Positions 17,567-28,045 are shown, numbered from the stretch's first letter. The stretch: DNA of 64,000 nucleotides from Terriglobia bacterium (GCA_020072965.1 JAIQFY010000016.1:18860-82859); one strand, 5' to 3'. Notes: generated by a model not told the origin, from the sequence alone. Translations and numbers: made by a program.

Positions 17567-20005
17567 TTATTGATGGTGGAGAACCTGCATGGGATCGACT
17601 CGAGAGGCTTTATGGGCCGGATACCAGGATGCGGCCAGCGTGATGGCGATCGCCAGCAGCGAGCTTGCCAGATAGACGCTCGGGTCATGAGCCTTCACGC
17701 CAAACAGCCAACTTGACATCAGGCGCATGACCCCCAGCGCCACTCCAAAACCGATGGCGACCCCGATCAGTGAGAGGCGGAGCGAATCGCCAAGCACGAG
17801 GGATTGGATTTCGCGGGGCCGGGCGCCCAACGCTACACGGATCCCCATCTCACGCGAGCGGCGGCTCACCAGGAAGGATACGACGCTGAATAGGCCGGTG
17901 GACGCCAGAAAGAGGCCCAGAATTCCCAGGCCCGCCAGCAACATCGTCGCCGACCAATCGTCGAACAAAGCCACCCGCATGTGCTCGTGGAGAGTCCTGG
18001 CCTCCACAATCGGAACTTTCCCAGCCGCGTTGCGAGCTTCGCGAATAACGGGTTCGGACATGGATCGGGGGTCTCCGTTCATTTCGATGAAGAGAGCAGC
18101 CTCCGCCGAGTACCTTTGTGGAAATGGGAAGAAGAGGTAGGGTTGAGTCTCTTCATGGATCGTGAGATACCGGCCATCCTCGACGATCCCGATGATCTGA
18201 TAATCCCGGTCTCGAATCCGCAGCCACCGGCCCAGCGGTTCTGAGCCCGGCCAATAACGTTTCGCCATCGCCTCATTGATGATAATGCTGCGGGTGCTGG
18301 TGGGTGAATCCTGAGGGCCAAAATCGCGGCCGTGCAGAATTCGCGTTCCCAGCGTGGAGAAGAAGTTCAGGCCGACAATGTTATAGCGAACCTTGACTCC
18401 TTTTTCCGGATCAGGGGAAACATAGCCCGGAATTTCCACTCTCTCCTTCTCACCGGCTTCATTTGAATCCAGAAGCGGCCGACGCGCGATGCTCGCTTGC
18501 CGCACCCCCGGCACGGCGCGGACTCGTTCCTGGATCCTCTCAAAAAGTGCCATCGATTGTGCAGCGTTGTACCCGAAAAATTCCGGCAAGCCCACATCCA
18601 CGATCAGGATGTTTTTGTTGGGATCAAAACCCGGCCTTATTTGAAGGGTCAACAGCAGACTCTTGACCAGCAGTCCGGCCGCAATCAGCAGGACGACCGA
18701 GAGGGCAATTTCCGCGATGGTCAAGCTGTTCTTTAAAGAGAAAAATCGGAGTCGCCCCGTCGAGGGGAGAGTATCTCCCTTTAGGACCGGTGCCACTTCG
18801 CAGCGCGTGGCCTGCCAGCCGGGGATGAGTCCGAACAGCAGTATGGTGAACAAGGACGCAAAGGTGGTGAACAATACCACGCGGGTATCGATCCGAATGT
18901 CGGGACCCGAGGCAAGGTATGAAGGGGGAATGATCGCAATCACGGCTTGCATGAACCATTGGAGCAACAGCAGGCCCGCGGCGCCTCCCAGGATTGCCAG
19001 AAGAACTCCTTCGGTCAGCCATTGTCGTAGGAGTCTTGCCCGGGACGCTCCCACCGCGAGCCGGACCGCGATCTCCCGGTGGCGTCCTTCCTGTTGAGCA
19101 AGAATTAAATTGGCCACATTGGCGCAGGCGATAAGAAGAACGAGCCCAACCATCGCCAGAATAAAGATGCTGAGCGGCATCACTTTTCGGAGGCGCTCTC
19201 CCTCCGTCCGGCCGCTGAATTCGTGGCCCTTATTGGTCTCCGGATAAGCCGCCTCCAAACGCTGCCCTACCAACCTCAACTGGGCCGCAATCTCCTCTCT
19301 CGCCACCCCGGGTTTGGTACGGCCACATAGAGTAAACCAGCGCGATCCGCGCGATTCAAACTCCTGGCGGGCGCCGGACATCATCACACTCCACGTGCGG
19401 GGAGTGATCCAAAGGTCGATCGATCCCGTGCGGTCCAATCCGCGAAACTCGCGGGGCGCCACACCCATCAGCGGAAGACTTTGGCCGTCCACGGAAATGG
19501 ATTGGCCAATGATCGTGGAGTTTCCGTTGAAGTACTTCAGCCAGGCCGCGTGGCTGATGACCACGCCCGGTTCACCTTCTTCGCTCGATTTCAGGTCGGT
19601 TGAAAAGGTCCTGCCGACGGCTGGCTTGACCCCGAGAACCGAGAAGTAATTTTCCGAGACGACACTCACGAACACGAATCCATCAGCCTCGTCAGTCTTG
19701 ATGAAAGCGCCGCGATTCCCAAAGGCGAAGAGGTCAGTAAACACCGTGTTCTGATTCCGAAGATCAAGAAAGTCCGAATAAGAACACAGGTGATCTTCCC
19801 CCCGGGCATCACGGGAGGAGATCTCGACCAGTTCGGCGGGGTTCTTCACGGGCAGCGGCCGCAGGAAGAATCCGTCGACGATACTGAAAACGGCGGAATT
19901 GGCGCCGATCCCAAGGGCTAACGAGAGAATCGCGACCAAAGTTACACCAGGATGTTTGCTGAGAACACGGAGTCCAAAGCGAATATCTTGCAGGAAAGCC
20001 CCCAT
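17567..20005 (-). CDS. ADOP-family orphan permease, short form
   Basis: 812 residues from the ATG at 20005, which has GGGGAGG 7 bases upstream; a TTG five codons earlier overlaps that site. The duplicated MacB/FtsX plan is clear: FGLRVLSKHPGVTLVAILSL and LGIGANSAVFSIVDGFFLRP at the start, VGLVLLIACANVANLILAQQ in FtsX block 1, FFSLKNSLTIAEIALSVVLL before the second periplasmic part, and RRSREMGIRVALGARPREIQ with YPAHKASRVDPMQVLHHQ at the end. The family's usual PARRA-x-x-x-DP-x-x-ALRYE tail is changed to PAHKASRVDPMQVLHHQ. No ATPase or regulator is adjacent. Transport substrate unknown. Confidence 0.93.
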   Translation of the reverse strand: MGAFLQDIRFGLRVLSKHPGVTLVAILSLALGIGANSAVFSIVDGFFLRPLPVKNPAELVEISSRDARGEDHLCSYSDFLDLRNQNTVFTDLFAFGNRGAFIKTDEADGFVFVSVVSENYFSVLGVKPAVGRTFSTDLKSSEEGEPGVVISHAAWLKYFNGNSTIIGQSISVDGQSLPLMGVAPREFRGLDRTGSIDLWITPRTWSVMMSGARQEFESRGSRWFTLCGRTKPGVAREEIAAQLRLVGQRLEAAYPETNKGHEFSGRTEGERLRKVMPLSIFILAMVGLVLLIACANVANLILAQQEGRHREIAVRLAVGASRARLLRQWLTEGVLLAILGGAAGLLLLQWFMQAVIAIIPPSYLASGPDIRIDTRVVLFTTFASLFTILLFGLIPGWQATRCEVAPVLKGDTLPSTGRLRFFSLKNSLTIAEIALSVVLLIAAGLLVKSLLLTLQIRPGFDPNKNILIVDVGLPEFFGYNAAQSMALFERIQERVRAVPGVRQASIARRPLLDSNEAGEKERVEIPGYVSPDPEKGVKVRYNIVGLNFFSTLGTRILHGRDFGPQDSPTSTRSIIINEAMAKRYWPGSEPLGRWLRIRDRDYQIIGIVEDGRYLTIHEETQPYLFFPFPQRYSAEAALFIEMNGDPRSMSEPVIREARNAAGKVPIVEARTLHEHMRVALFDDWSATMLLAGLGILGLFLASTGLFSVVSFLVSRRSREMGIRVALGARPREIQSLVLGDSLRLSLIGVAIGFGVALGVMRLMSSWLFGVKAHDPSVYLASSLLAIAITLAASWYPAHKASRVDPMQVLHHQ

Positions 20006-21033
20006 CACTCGCCTCCCCAATGAAAGAAAATCAGTGGAACTCCCAGTGAGTCAAAAAGCCTCTTTAATTCAAGACGCGTTCAGTGAACCGAAGGTTTCGA
20101 AATAATGAATCCGTATTTACCTCCGCAAGGGGAGGATACCGTGGCAAACGATTCGATAACAAGTGGAAGGGAAGCTCTCTGCCATATGCTCTGTCTAATT
20201 TTGGCCCGAATTTTGATTTTAAGGGCGTCAACCGGGCGTTAGGTTCTTCCATAAAAATCCATTGCGATTGAACGAAGGAAGTATGAAACTGTTCCGCCAT
20301 AAGAGGGCCTAAACTGAATGGGACGGACGACTGACTCGGTTCCATCGGTCGATGAGTTAAGAGCAAGGAGTCTGCCCTTTTAATTTGAAATTTCCAATTT
20401 GAGATCAGGAACTTTCCCCTGAGTTAACATACGTAATCCCGCTTCGCGCATATGCGTCAACCTAAAGAGGATTGATTTTAAAGGGGGAGGGGGACGGTTC
20501 TGTCGAATCCCCCCCAGCGGAAGCTGGGGGAAAGTTCAAGTCCAGCCCACAAACACAGGCTCCAAAAATAAACTACACCCCCCCCCCCATCCCGCGAAGC
20601 AGGATGGGGGAGGTAAGATAAGATAATGAAAATGGGATCGCTGCTGTAGGTTGTAGCTGAATCATCCCCCGCTTCCGCCGGGGGGATTATGGACGTTCGT
20701 TACTCCGGTCTTAGGTTGACGCGGATGCGCTTCGCGGGACCTCCAAAATGCTCCTACACCGGGAATTCAATTGGCGAATCATGCCGTCCTGAAACAGCGG
20801 CGAAAACGTTGAAGCTTCCACCCCGAGACCTTTGCCACCGTTTTCCCCTGAGGTACTTATCAAATTTCATCCCCCCAATATGACCTTCAACTTCGGTATT
20901 CGGGCTTACTGCACTCTCCCTCGGAATTTAGAGTTGCAGCCAGCGAGGGTTAATCAGGGATACTGGCTGGATTGTAGAAAGCGGTCCACCACGGCGAATC
21001 GCACTCCATGCCCCTGAGATCTGATTGTACTTC
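20006..21033. repeat. Repeat-rich gene-free region
   Basis: About 1 kb without a supported gene. It holds several short hairpins: CCCCCAGC-GGAA-GCTGGGGG at 20511-20530, a C10 run followed by a CCATCCCGC/GGATGGGG hairpin near 20580-20607, and TCATCCCCCGCTTCCGCCGG near 20663-20689. The last is a variant of a hairpin at 31100-31129. A short string AATTTGAAATTTCCAATTTG (about 20383) recurs in related form at 23808 and 39334. The ORFs that cross here contain these repeats and are not credible genes. Confidence 0.55.
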
Positions 21034-23667
21034 TCACTCATATCGCAGAGCGATTATGGGATCCACTTTCGTGGCCCGCCGCGCCGGAATGTAACACGCA
21101 AAAACACTCATGCAAGCAAGCAGAATGAATACAGCCGCAAAGGTAAGCGGGTCAACAAGACTGACGCCAAACAGCAGCCCCCGCAGCAGCGGCGTCAGCA
21201 CCAGCGAGACCGTGAATCCTGCGGCCAGGCCCCAGGCAATCGGCGGGATCCCCTGGCGAAACACCATCTTCAGAATACCGAGGGGTTGAGCCCCCAATGT
21301 CATCCGAACGCCGATTTCGCCCGTGCGCTGCGAGACCGTGTAAGCGGTGACGCTATAAACTCCAATGCAGGCCAGCAGCAGGGCCAGCCCCGCAAGCCCT
21401 CCCGATAAGAAGGTAACGAACCGGGTTTGGGAGCGGGCCTGCGCAACATACTCCGACAAAACAGCAACTTTCGACACCGCCGCGTTCTTGTTCAGCCTGG
21501 CGACTTCCAGGCGGGCAGCCGATGCCAGCCCAGCCGGTGGACGGGAAGTGCGCACGACCACGAACATGGGCCGCGGCGCCAAGGGAAATGGAAAGTAGAT
21601 CTGTGGGCGCACTGAAACCGTGAGTGAGTGATATTGAACGTGCTTCACGACTCCGATGACGACGGCCCATTCCCGCTCGAATGCGTACGGACCCTTGGGC
21701 GAATCCTCAACACTCAATTTCTTTCCGATGGGGTCCTGGCCCGGCCATGTTTGCTGCGCCAGTCCATCGTCAATGATTACGACCGGCTGATGTGAAGCGT
21801 CATCCGAATCCGTAAAATCGCGGCCTTCAAGAAGAGTGGCCCCGATCGTGTTGAAGTAGCCCGGCAGAATCGAGCGGTGATCCGCCATCAGGGTGTTCTG
21901 TTGGTCCGGTGGAGTTCCTTCGGGCCAATAGTAGCTGTACCAGTTCGGGTAGCTGTCATCCAACGGGAGGTGAGACACCGCCGAGGCCGATTGAACATCC
22001 GGCAACGCGGAAAGGTTTTGTTGCAATTGATGGAGGAAATTGTAGTTCATCTCGGAGACCTGGAAGCTGAGAACGTTGTCGGCGCGAAAACCCGGATCGA
22101 CATTCAAAGTGTTGACGAATGTGCGAAGCATTAAACCCGTGCCGATCAACAACGCAAAACTGAGTGCGAGCTCGGTGGCGATCAGAATATTCCTGGAGCG
22201 TCCGTGGCTGAAGCTCAGGGTGCGACCTCCTTCCTTGAGCCCTTCTAAGAGATCAATGCGGGTCGCTCCAAACGCCGGCGCCAGTCCGACAAGGATCCCG
22301 GTCAGAATTGCGACAGCCAGAGTGAATCCCAGAACCTCGGAATCCAAATGAATGAAAACCAGACGAGCGAGCGATTGCGGGCGCAACCCGAGGAGACCCT
22401 TGAGCACGGCCCAGCCCACCGCGACGGCCGCGCCCCCGCCCAGGCACCCGAGTAAAATACTCTCCGTCAAGAGCTGTCGAATAAGTCGCCCTCGGGTTCC
22501 GCCTAACGCGGCCCGAAGGGTCATCTCGCGTTCCCGCCGGGATGCCCGCGCCAGCAGCAGATTGGCGGCGTTCGCGCATGCGATTAACAGTACCAGTCCC
22601 ACTGCCCCAAACAGCACCAGGAGCGCAGTGCGGATGCTTCGCACGTTATCATCCTGCAACGAGACGACGCGCAGCCGGAGATTCTGTTCGCCAAAATCCT
22701 TATCCAGTCGGCGAAGTTGAGCGGCGATACCATCCACTTCGGTTTGCGCCTGCACGATGTTTGTATGTGCGACGATGCGACCGATCATTCGAATGAAGCC
22801 GGAACTGCCGGTCTTCCTCAGATCGTTGGGCAGGGGGATATACAAATCGACGTTGGACGGGACGCTCGAGTCCTCCGGGAAGATCAGCCTAAAATCCCGG
22901 GGAAGCACACCGATCACGGTGGCGGAACCGCCGGCCGCACGTATCGTCTGGCCGATTAGTTTTGGGTTCGCACCATAACGGCGGTTCCAAAGGCCGTACG
23001 AAATGACCGCGACGGTCGCCGGGCCGGTCTGTTGCTCGTCCGCAGTGAAGAATCGACCCGCCTCAGGCCGCGTGCAAAGGAGCGGGAGGAAGTTGGCAGT
23101 CACCTGGGCCAGTTTGATCTGCTCGGGCTCGCCATCCCCGACCAGCGTGCCATTGGTAACCCAGATACCTCCGATCTGTTCGAACAGGCGGCTTCGCTCG
23201 CGGATTTGAAACACCTCAGTCCCCGTGGCGGGGGTGCGGGTTTCGTTGCCAAGACCCGTCCAGATTATGGCGAGCCGGTTTGCGTCGGGATACGGCAGCG
23301 GTTTCAACAGCACCGCCTGAACGACACTAAAGATCGCCGTGTTCGCGCCGATTCCAAGCGCCAGGGTCAGGACGGCCACGGCAGTGAAACCGGGGGATTT
23401 GAACAGCAGCCGCAGGCCATAGCGCACATCCTGGAACAGGGTTTCAAGGAACACGGTGCCGCGGGCGTCGCGACATTCCTCTTTCACCCGGTCGAGCCCG
23501 CCGAAATCAAGTCGCGCGCGGCGACGTGCTTCCTCGGGCCTCAGCCCGGACCGGGTGTAGCGTTCGACCTGCCGCTCAAAATGAAACCCTAATTCGTCGT
23601 CCATCTCTGCTTCCACGGCATTCCGCCGGAACAGCCCGCGAAGCAGGAACAAGAGATGATGAAACAC
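21034..23667 (-). CDS. ADOP-family orphan permease, long form, distal gene of a PadR operon
   Basis: 877 residues from a GTG at 23667, chosen because AAGGAGG lies 5 bases upstream and because the protein then begins like its neighbour (HHLLFLLRGLFRR versus LSDLLIRVRSLFRR). The N-terminal extension has the family motif EAEMDDELGFHFERQVERY, then ARRRARLDFGGLDRVKEECR. The permease body follows: FKSPGFTAVAVLTLALGIGA, VGLVLLIACANAANLLLARA, a second half starting LIATELALSFALLIGTGL, and YIPARRATKVDPIIALRYE at the end. No ATPase is adjacent. It follows another ADOP gene after a 433-bp repeat-rich gap, so co-transcription from the PadR promoter is possible but not certain. Confidence 0.93.
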   Translation of the reverse strand: MFHHLLFLLRGLFRRNAVEAEMDDELGFHFERQVERYTRSGLRPEEARRRARLDFGGLDRVKEECRDARGTVFLETLFQDVRYGLRLLFKSPGFTAVAVLTLALGIGANTAIFSVVQAVLLKPLPYPDANRLAIIWTGLGNETRTPATGTEVFQIRERSRLFEQIGGIWVTNGTLVGDGEPEQIKLAQVTANFLPLLCTRPEAGRFFTADEQQTGPATVAVISYGLWNRRYGANPKLIGQTIRAAGGSATVIGVLPRDFRLIFPEDSSVPSNVDLYIPLPNDLRKTGSSGFIRMIGRIVAHTNIVQAQTEVDGIAAQLRRLDKDFGEQNLRLRVVSLQDDNVRSIRTALLVLFGAVGLVLLIACANAANLLLARASRREREMTLRAALGGTRGRLIRQLLTESILLGCLGGGAAVAVGWAVLKGLLGLRPQSLARLVFIHLDSEVLGFTLAVAILTGILVGLAPAFGATRIDLLEGLKEGGRTLSFSHGRSRNILIATELALSFALLIGTGLMLRTFVNTLNVDPGFRADNVLSFQVSEMNYNFLHQLQQNLSALPDVQSASAVSHLPLDDSYPNWYSYYWPEGTPPDQQNTLMADHRSILPGYFNTIGATLLEGRDFTDSDDASHQPVVIIDDGLAQQTWPGQDPIGKKLSVEDSPKGPYAFEREWAVVIGVVKHVQYHSLTVSVRPQIYFPFPLAPRPMFVVVRTSRPPAGLASAARLEVARLNKNAAVSKVAVLSEYVAQARSQTRFVTFLSGGLAGLALLLACIGVYSVTAYTVSQRTGEIGVRMTLGAQPLGILKMVFRQGIPPIAWGLAAGFTVSLVLTPLLRGLLFGVSLVDPLTFAAVFILLACMSVFACYIPARRATKVDPIIALRYE

Positions 23668-24100
23668 AGTGCCCTCCTTGCATCTCAAGAACGCCGGGTC
23701 GATGGCCGGCGTTGGTCTCCAATGAGTCCCTAATTGGGACCTGCCATGTTTGATTCCAGATCTTATCCAGGGTTCTAAATGTAAGCGGTCGCAAAGCAAT
23801 CCGAGATCTCAAATTTGAAATTTCAAAACCTGCAATCCCTTCGGGAGAAGCTCTGAACCCGCCGGGTACCGCAGGTATGCCGCGGCGGGGTGCCGTAGGC
23901 ATCTCGGGTGCCGCAGGCATGCGTTTTGGGCATGCCTGCGAACCATACTGACTGAAGCCCTGCCTTCCCCCATCTTCTCCTAAGTGCGCCAATTCTTGAC
24001 AATCCTGCCATTGATTCGCATGCATGCAAAAAGCGCATGCGTGCGGCACCCCTGCAAAAAGCACATGCCTGCGGCACCCAGACAACTTCAAACCTGTCGC
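23668..24100. repeat. Spacer with GCATGCCTGC hairpin repeats
   Basis: No gene. It holds a 10-bp inverted repeat CGCAGGCATG / CATGCCTGCG (23912-23921 and 23931-23940) and a degenerate run of CATGC and GCGGCACC strings at about 24018-24078. The same hairpin recurs at 42378-42407 and 42729-42757. An AAATTTGAAATTTC string occurs at about 23812. Confidence 0.6.
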
Positions 24101-26737
24101 TCATTCATAGCGCAGTGCTTCCGTGGGATTCAACCGGGTAGCCTTTCGCACCGGCATCCACGACGCCCAGACCGAGACCACCATCATGAGTGCACTGACG
24201 GAGAGCAACGTCGCCGGATCGGTAGGTTTTACCTCGAAAAGGAGAGTTTGCAAGAGGCGAGTCAAGGCCAGTGCCACCGCCAGTCCGACCAGTAAACCCG
24301 CGGCCGAGAGCATGAGGGCTTCCTTCATCACCAGGGCGGCAATCTGGAGACGCCCCGCGCCGAGCGCCACGCGAATTCCAATTTCCTGGGTCCTCTGTTC
24401 GACGGAGTAGGAAATCACGCCGTACACACCCATGCTGGCGAGCCCCAGCGCCAGGCCCGCAAAAATCAGCAGCAACAACATTTGAAAACGCGGCTGCGAG
24501 ACTGAATTGCTCAGCACGCTGTCCATGGTCTCGACACCCGAGACCGCCTGCTCCGGGTCCACATGCCGTACCGTTCGCACCGCGGACTCCGTGATCTGAC
24601 GCACATCGCCCCGGGCGCGCACCACCAGGGAGGCAAAATACATGGGTGCCTGGGAGTTGGAGAGATAGATGGTAGGCACGGGTGCCTCTTCGAGTCCGGC
24701 CTGCCGTGCGTCGGCCACTACTCCCACGACCCGAGCGGGATTGGGAACGGTCCAGCAGACGCTATAGGGCTTGCCCACCGGATCCTCGCCGTCCAGGTAG
24801 CGGTTCACAAATGCCTGGTTGACCATCATCACGCTGGGCGACCCAAAGTGATCCTGCTCGCCGAAATCACGCCCTGCAACCAAGCGCATCCCCATCGCCC
24901 GGAGGTATCCGGCATTGATGATCAGGAACTGCGCCGAGAGGGATCGGGCGGGAACCGGCTCTTCAGTCGAATTGCCCGGGGCGAAGCAGGATGCGGAGAT
25001 CTGACCGCGCAATGGAAGAAAATGGACACTGCCGGCTGCTTCCACACCCGGCGTCGTCCTTAATTCGGCGAGCAGGTTGTCAACGTACTGCGAGCGTTTC
25101 TGTGGAGTGTCGTATTTCCCCGGCGAGACAAAAATTCGCATAGAGACGACGTGTTCCGGATCGAATCCAGGGTCCACCGATGTCAACCGCTGAAAGCTTC
25201 GCCACATCAGACCTGCGCCGATGGAAAGCAGGATCGCCAGAGAGATCTCCACCACCACCAGCGCCCGCCGCAACATGCGGTTGCTGCTGCCCAGGCTCTG
25301 CAAGGTGCCCTGCTTGAGCCCGCTCTGCGCCTCCACCCTTGAGAGTCGAAGCGAAGGGATGAGTGCGAATAGCGCTACCGTCAGAACCGAGACCAGCAAC
25401 GCAAAGACGAACACTCCCCCATCGATCGTGACCGGTTCGCTGCGGGGGAGCGGCGAGCTCTGAGGGATGATGGACAGCAGTCCCTCCAGGCCGAATCGTG
25501 CGAATACCATCCCTGCGGCCAGACCTGCGAGCGCCAGTAAGAGACCCTCGGCCAGAAGTTGCTGCACGATGCGTCCGCGAGTTGCGCCCAGTGCCTGGCG
25601 CAAGGCAATCTCCCGACAACGGCCGGTGCCGCGCATGAGGAGCAGGTTGGCTACATTGGCGCAAGCGATCAACAGCAGGAATCCCACCGCAGCCAGCAGC
25701 ACCAGGAGAGGACGCCGCAGGTCGCCGGTCACATCCCGCAGAAGCGGCGCAACCTCTGCACTCCAGTTCCGGTTAAAATCCGGCCGCAACGCCGCCGCGA
25801 TCCCGGCGGCCGCCTCGATATCTTGCTGGGCCTGCGGCAGGCTCACACCCGGCTTGAGCCGCGCCAGCACCGTCAGGTAACGGCCCCTCCTCCACTCGGC
25901 GGAGCGGGTGATGCTCAGCGGTGTCCAGACTTGGGCCCGCGCATTCGGGACAGTGAACCCGGGCGGCATTACCCCGATAATGAGGCGAGGGACCGCGTTG
26001 ACCGTGACTGTTTTGCCCAAGATGTTGGGATCGCCTCCAAAGCGCTCACGCCACAATCCATAACTGATGATGGCATTGCGGTCGTGGCCCGGCGCTTCGT
26101 CTTCGGCCATAAAAGTTCGCCCGAGATAGGCCGGAACTCCAAGAATGGAAAAGTAGGGGGCAGACACCGAGAGTCCGGGAAGCGCCACCGGGTCGCCCGC
26201 GCCGACGATGTTGACCTCCGTTCCCATCACGGCGGCCATGTCTTCAAAACTGCGGGCCTGCTCGCGCCAGTCCAGAAAATTGAACGGATTGACCACGTTG
26301 CGGTGGTAGCCATTGCTGGGGGACGCCTCCCATAGACGCACTAAACGGTCGGGCTGCGGAAATGGGAGCGGCCGGATCAGCATGGCGTTGACTACGCTGA
26401 ATATGGCGCTATTCGCGCCGATACCGAGAGCGAGCGTGAGGACCGCCACGGCCGTGAAGCCGGGAGATTTCTTGAGTATCCGAAAACCATACCGCACATC
26501 CTGGAACAGGTTGTCGATGAGGTTCACTCCGCGCGCCTCGCGGCACTCCTCCCGGACTCGCTCAAGCCCGCCGAAATCGAGCCGGGCCCGGCGCCTTGCT
26601 TCCTCCCGCGTCAGGCCGGTCTGAATGTATTTCTCGACCTGACGCTCAAAATGAAAGTGCAGTTCGTCATCCATTTCCGTCTCGACTCTGTCGCGTCGAA
26701 ACAGCGACCGGACACGAATCAGAAGATCGCTCAACAT
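24101..26737 (-). CDS. ADOP-family orphan permease, long form, proximal gene of a PadR operon
   Basis: 878 residues, with GGAGGG 6 bases upstream of the ATG. The N-terminal extension (VRSLFRRDRVETEMDDELHF, then ARRRARLDFGGLERVREECR) precedes the permease body, which starts near residue 75 (FGFRILKKSPGFTAVAVLTL). FtsX block 1 has VGFLLLIACANVANLLLMRG and REIALRQALGATRGRIVQQL; the second half has RRALVVVEISLAILLSIGAG and EQRTQEIGIRVALGAGRLQI, ending MPVRKATRLNPTEALRYE. It lies 102 bases downstream of a padR gene on the same strand, so PadR control is likely. Family members are thought to export or extrude substrates with an ATPase encoded elsewhere; the substrate is unknown. Confidence 0.94.
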   Translation of the reverse strand: MLSDLLIRVRSLFRRDRVETEMDDELHFHFERQVEKYIQTGLTREEARRRARLDFGGLERVREECREARGVNLIDNLFQDVRYGFRILKKSPGFTAVAVLTLALGIGANSAIFSVVNAMLIRPLPFPQPDRLVRLWEASPSNGYHRNVVNPFNFLDWREQARSFEDMAAVMGTEVNIVGAGDPVALPGLSVSAPYFSILGVPAYLGRTFMAEDEAPGHDRNAIISYGLWRERFGGDPNILGKTVTVNAVPRLIIGVMPPGFTVPNARAQVWTPLSITRSAEWRRGRYLTVLARLKPGVSLPQAQQDIEAAAGIAAALRPDFNRNWSAEVAPLLRDVTGDLRRPLLVLLAAVGFLLLIACANVANLLLMRGTGRCREIALRQALGATRGRIVQQLLAEGLLLALAGLAAGMVFARFGLEGLLSIIPQSSPLPRSEPVTIDGGVFVFALLVSVLTVALFALIPSLRLSRVEAQSGLKQGTLQSLGSSNRMLRRALVVVEISLAILLSIGAGLMWRSFQRLTSVDPGFDPEHVVSMRIFVSPGKYDTPQKRSQYVDNLLAELRTTPGVEAAGSVHFLPLRGQISASCFAPGNSTEEPVPARSLSAQFLIINAGYLRAMGMRLVAGRDFGEQDHFGSPSVMMVNQAFVNRYLDGEDPVGKPYSVCWTVPNPARVVGVVADARQAGLEEAPVPTIYLSNSQAPMYFASLVVRARGDVRQITESAVRTVRHVDPEQAVSGVETMDSVLSNSVSQPRFQMLLLLIFAGLALGLASMGVYGVISYSVEQRTQEIGIRVALGAGRLQIAALVMKEALMLSAAGLLVGLAVALALTRLLQTLLFEVKPTDPATLLSVSALMMVVSVWASWMPVRKATRLNPTEALRYE

Positions 26738-26839
26738 GTCGCCCTCCCTGTGGGCTGCAGCAAGAATCTTTAATTTGGGTGTGAATTGACCAAATTCTTC
26801 ACGAGTCCATCTTCCGAAATCTATTGGACCTCGAAATTC

Positions 26840-27172
26840 TCAAGCGGTTTCCAGCACTTGGCCGACGGCTGCGGTCAGCTTCTTCCAGGCGCTCTCCCCG
26901 GCCTCGAGTTGTTGATGTCCCTTTCGTGTCAGTTCGTAATACTTCGCCCGGCGGTTGTTTTCTGACGCCCCCCACCGCGCCTTGATCCAGCCGCGGCGTT
27001 CCAATCGGTGCAGGGCCGGATACAACGAGCCTTGCTGAACCTGGAGGACCTTGCTGGAGATCTGATGGATGCGCTCCGAAATCGCCCAGCCGTGCTGGGG
27101 CTCGAGCGCCAGCGTTTTCAGGATGAGCAGGTCCAGGGTTCCCTGCGGAAGATCGATTCGTTTAACGATCAT
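26840..27172 (-). CDS. PadR-family transcriptional repressor
   Basis: 110 residues, a short PadR (one winged helix plus a C-terminal helix). Typical segments: LPQGTLDLLILKTLALEPQH, VLQVQQGSLYPALHRLERRG (recognition helix region), and ENNRRAKYYELTRKGHQQL (wing). AAAGGGG precedes the ATG. It heads the operon with one or two ADOP permeases, the standard acidobacterial arrangement, and probably represses that operon and itself. A promoter-like block shared with the second PadR operon lies upstream. Confidence 0.94.
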   Translation of the reverse strand: MIVKRIDLPQGTLDLLILKTLALEPQHGWAISERIHQISSKVLQVQQGSLYPALHRLERRGWIKARWGASENNRRAKYYELTRKGHQQLEAGESAWKKLTAAVGQVLETA

Positions 27173-27199
27173 CTCATTCCCCTTTCACTTCGACAGGAG

Positions 27200-27234
27200 A
27201 GGATACACATCCTCCTGTAGAAGTGCAAGGGGAA
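27200..27234 (-). promoter_or_regulatory. Putative PadR-operon promoter block
   Basis: Read leftward, TTCCCCTTGC at 27234-27225 and TGTATCCT at 27207-27200 sit at about -35/-10 spacing, 28 bases before the padR start. The same two strings occur with nearly the same spacing upstream of the other padR gene (38610-38577). An imperfect palindrome (ACAGGAGAGGAT / ATCCTCCTGT, 27194-27219) overlaps the -10 and could be the operator. Confidence 0.5.
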
Positions 27235-27798
27235 AAGAATTCGTAGGGTCAGTGGGGATTGAATGGGGAAAGATCGAAGCAACCTATTCCCTGCGACCCG
27301 AGGAGAGACTGAAAAAACGGCCCGATCATCGTTCGAGATTATTGAGGATGATGAATTATTGTGACGCATGACAGCATCCTGCGAAGTGGTACGCTTTGGT
27401 AGCCGTGATCCCGTCCGACGCGGCGGACGGGATCACGGGCTCTTGCGACCGGCAACGAAAACCCCGCCCCGATGACAGGGCGAAAGTGGCGCCAAGATGG
27501 GAAAAGAACCGGATTAGGCCCGGAGGGCCGTCAGAGTGTAGCCCCATCCGATGCTCCGCGTTTTTCGCGGGGCAAGGGTGGGGGAAGGACGAGAAAAAGA
27601 CGGCAGAGCCCCGCTTGCGGGGCGACAGATTAGGCACACGCGCAAATATAACGTTTGTTCGAAATGAAATTTCCAAACGCGGGCCTCCGAGATGAAAGAA
27701 CATTGGGCTACAGTCCTTCCGCCCTCCGGGCCTGAACCAAATTCTTCTCCCGCGTCCCTACCCCACCCTTGCCCCGCCAAGAGCGCGGGGCGTCGGAT

Positions 27799-27858
27799 GG
27801 GGCTTCCATGAGAAGGCATTCAATGTCAAGGCCAACGTGGTGGCCTGGCGCCGACCGC
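27799..27858. repeat. 60-bp exact dispersed repeat, copy 1
   Basis: These 60 bases recur without a mismatch at 63862-63921 in the same orientation, 36 kb away. It lies in a gene-free region (27173-28368) full of dispersed strings such as GCCCGGAGGGCC and CCCCGCTTGCGGGGCG, also seen near 34.5, 53.9 and 63.6 kb. The similarity continues more loosely to the left (GCGCGGGGC, CCCGCAAG). Confidence 0.8.
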
Positions 27859-27916
27859 CGCGGCGGGTTTGCCCTCCGGGCCTAGAAATCATGGAAATGA
27901 AAAATGCGAACAGGCC

Positions 27917-28045
27917 GTTGCTCAAACACGATAGCACCCGTGAGGCCCCGATGACTCATCGGGGAGGCCTACAATATAACCGCATGATTCTGCGTTGTAG
28001 GCCGTCCGCCTCGGCGGACTGACCCGGCGAAATGATTTGAGCAAC
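27917..28045. mobile_element. MITE-like element, copy 1 (129 bp)
   Basis: Bounded by perfect 10-bp terminal inverted repeats GTTGCTCAAA (27917-27926) and TTTGAGCAAC (28036-28045). Inside lie GTCCGCC/GGCGGAC (28004-28019) and GGCCTACAA/TTGTAGGCC hairpins. A second copy, in the opposite orientation, lies at 45421-45534 with about 80 percent identity over the shared 54-bp core. It has no coding capacity and no transposase is nearby, so it would be non-autonomous. No clear target-site duplication was checked. Confidence 0.6.

Noticed and set aside
20064..20366. 100-codon ORF in the spacer after the third ADOP gene
   Set aside because: No ribosome site or family resemblance and lies in repeat-rich DNA.
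27356..27819. ORFs of about 100 codons in the spacer upstream of the cupredoxin gene
   Set aside because: They consist of dispersed GC-rich repeat strings found in other spacers in different frames.
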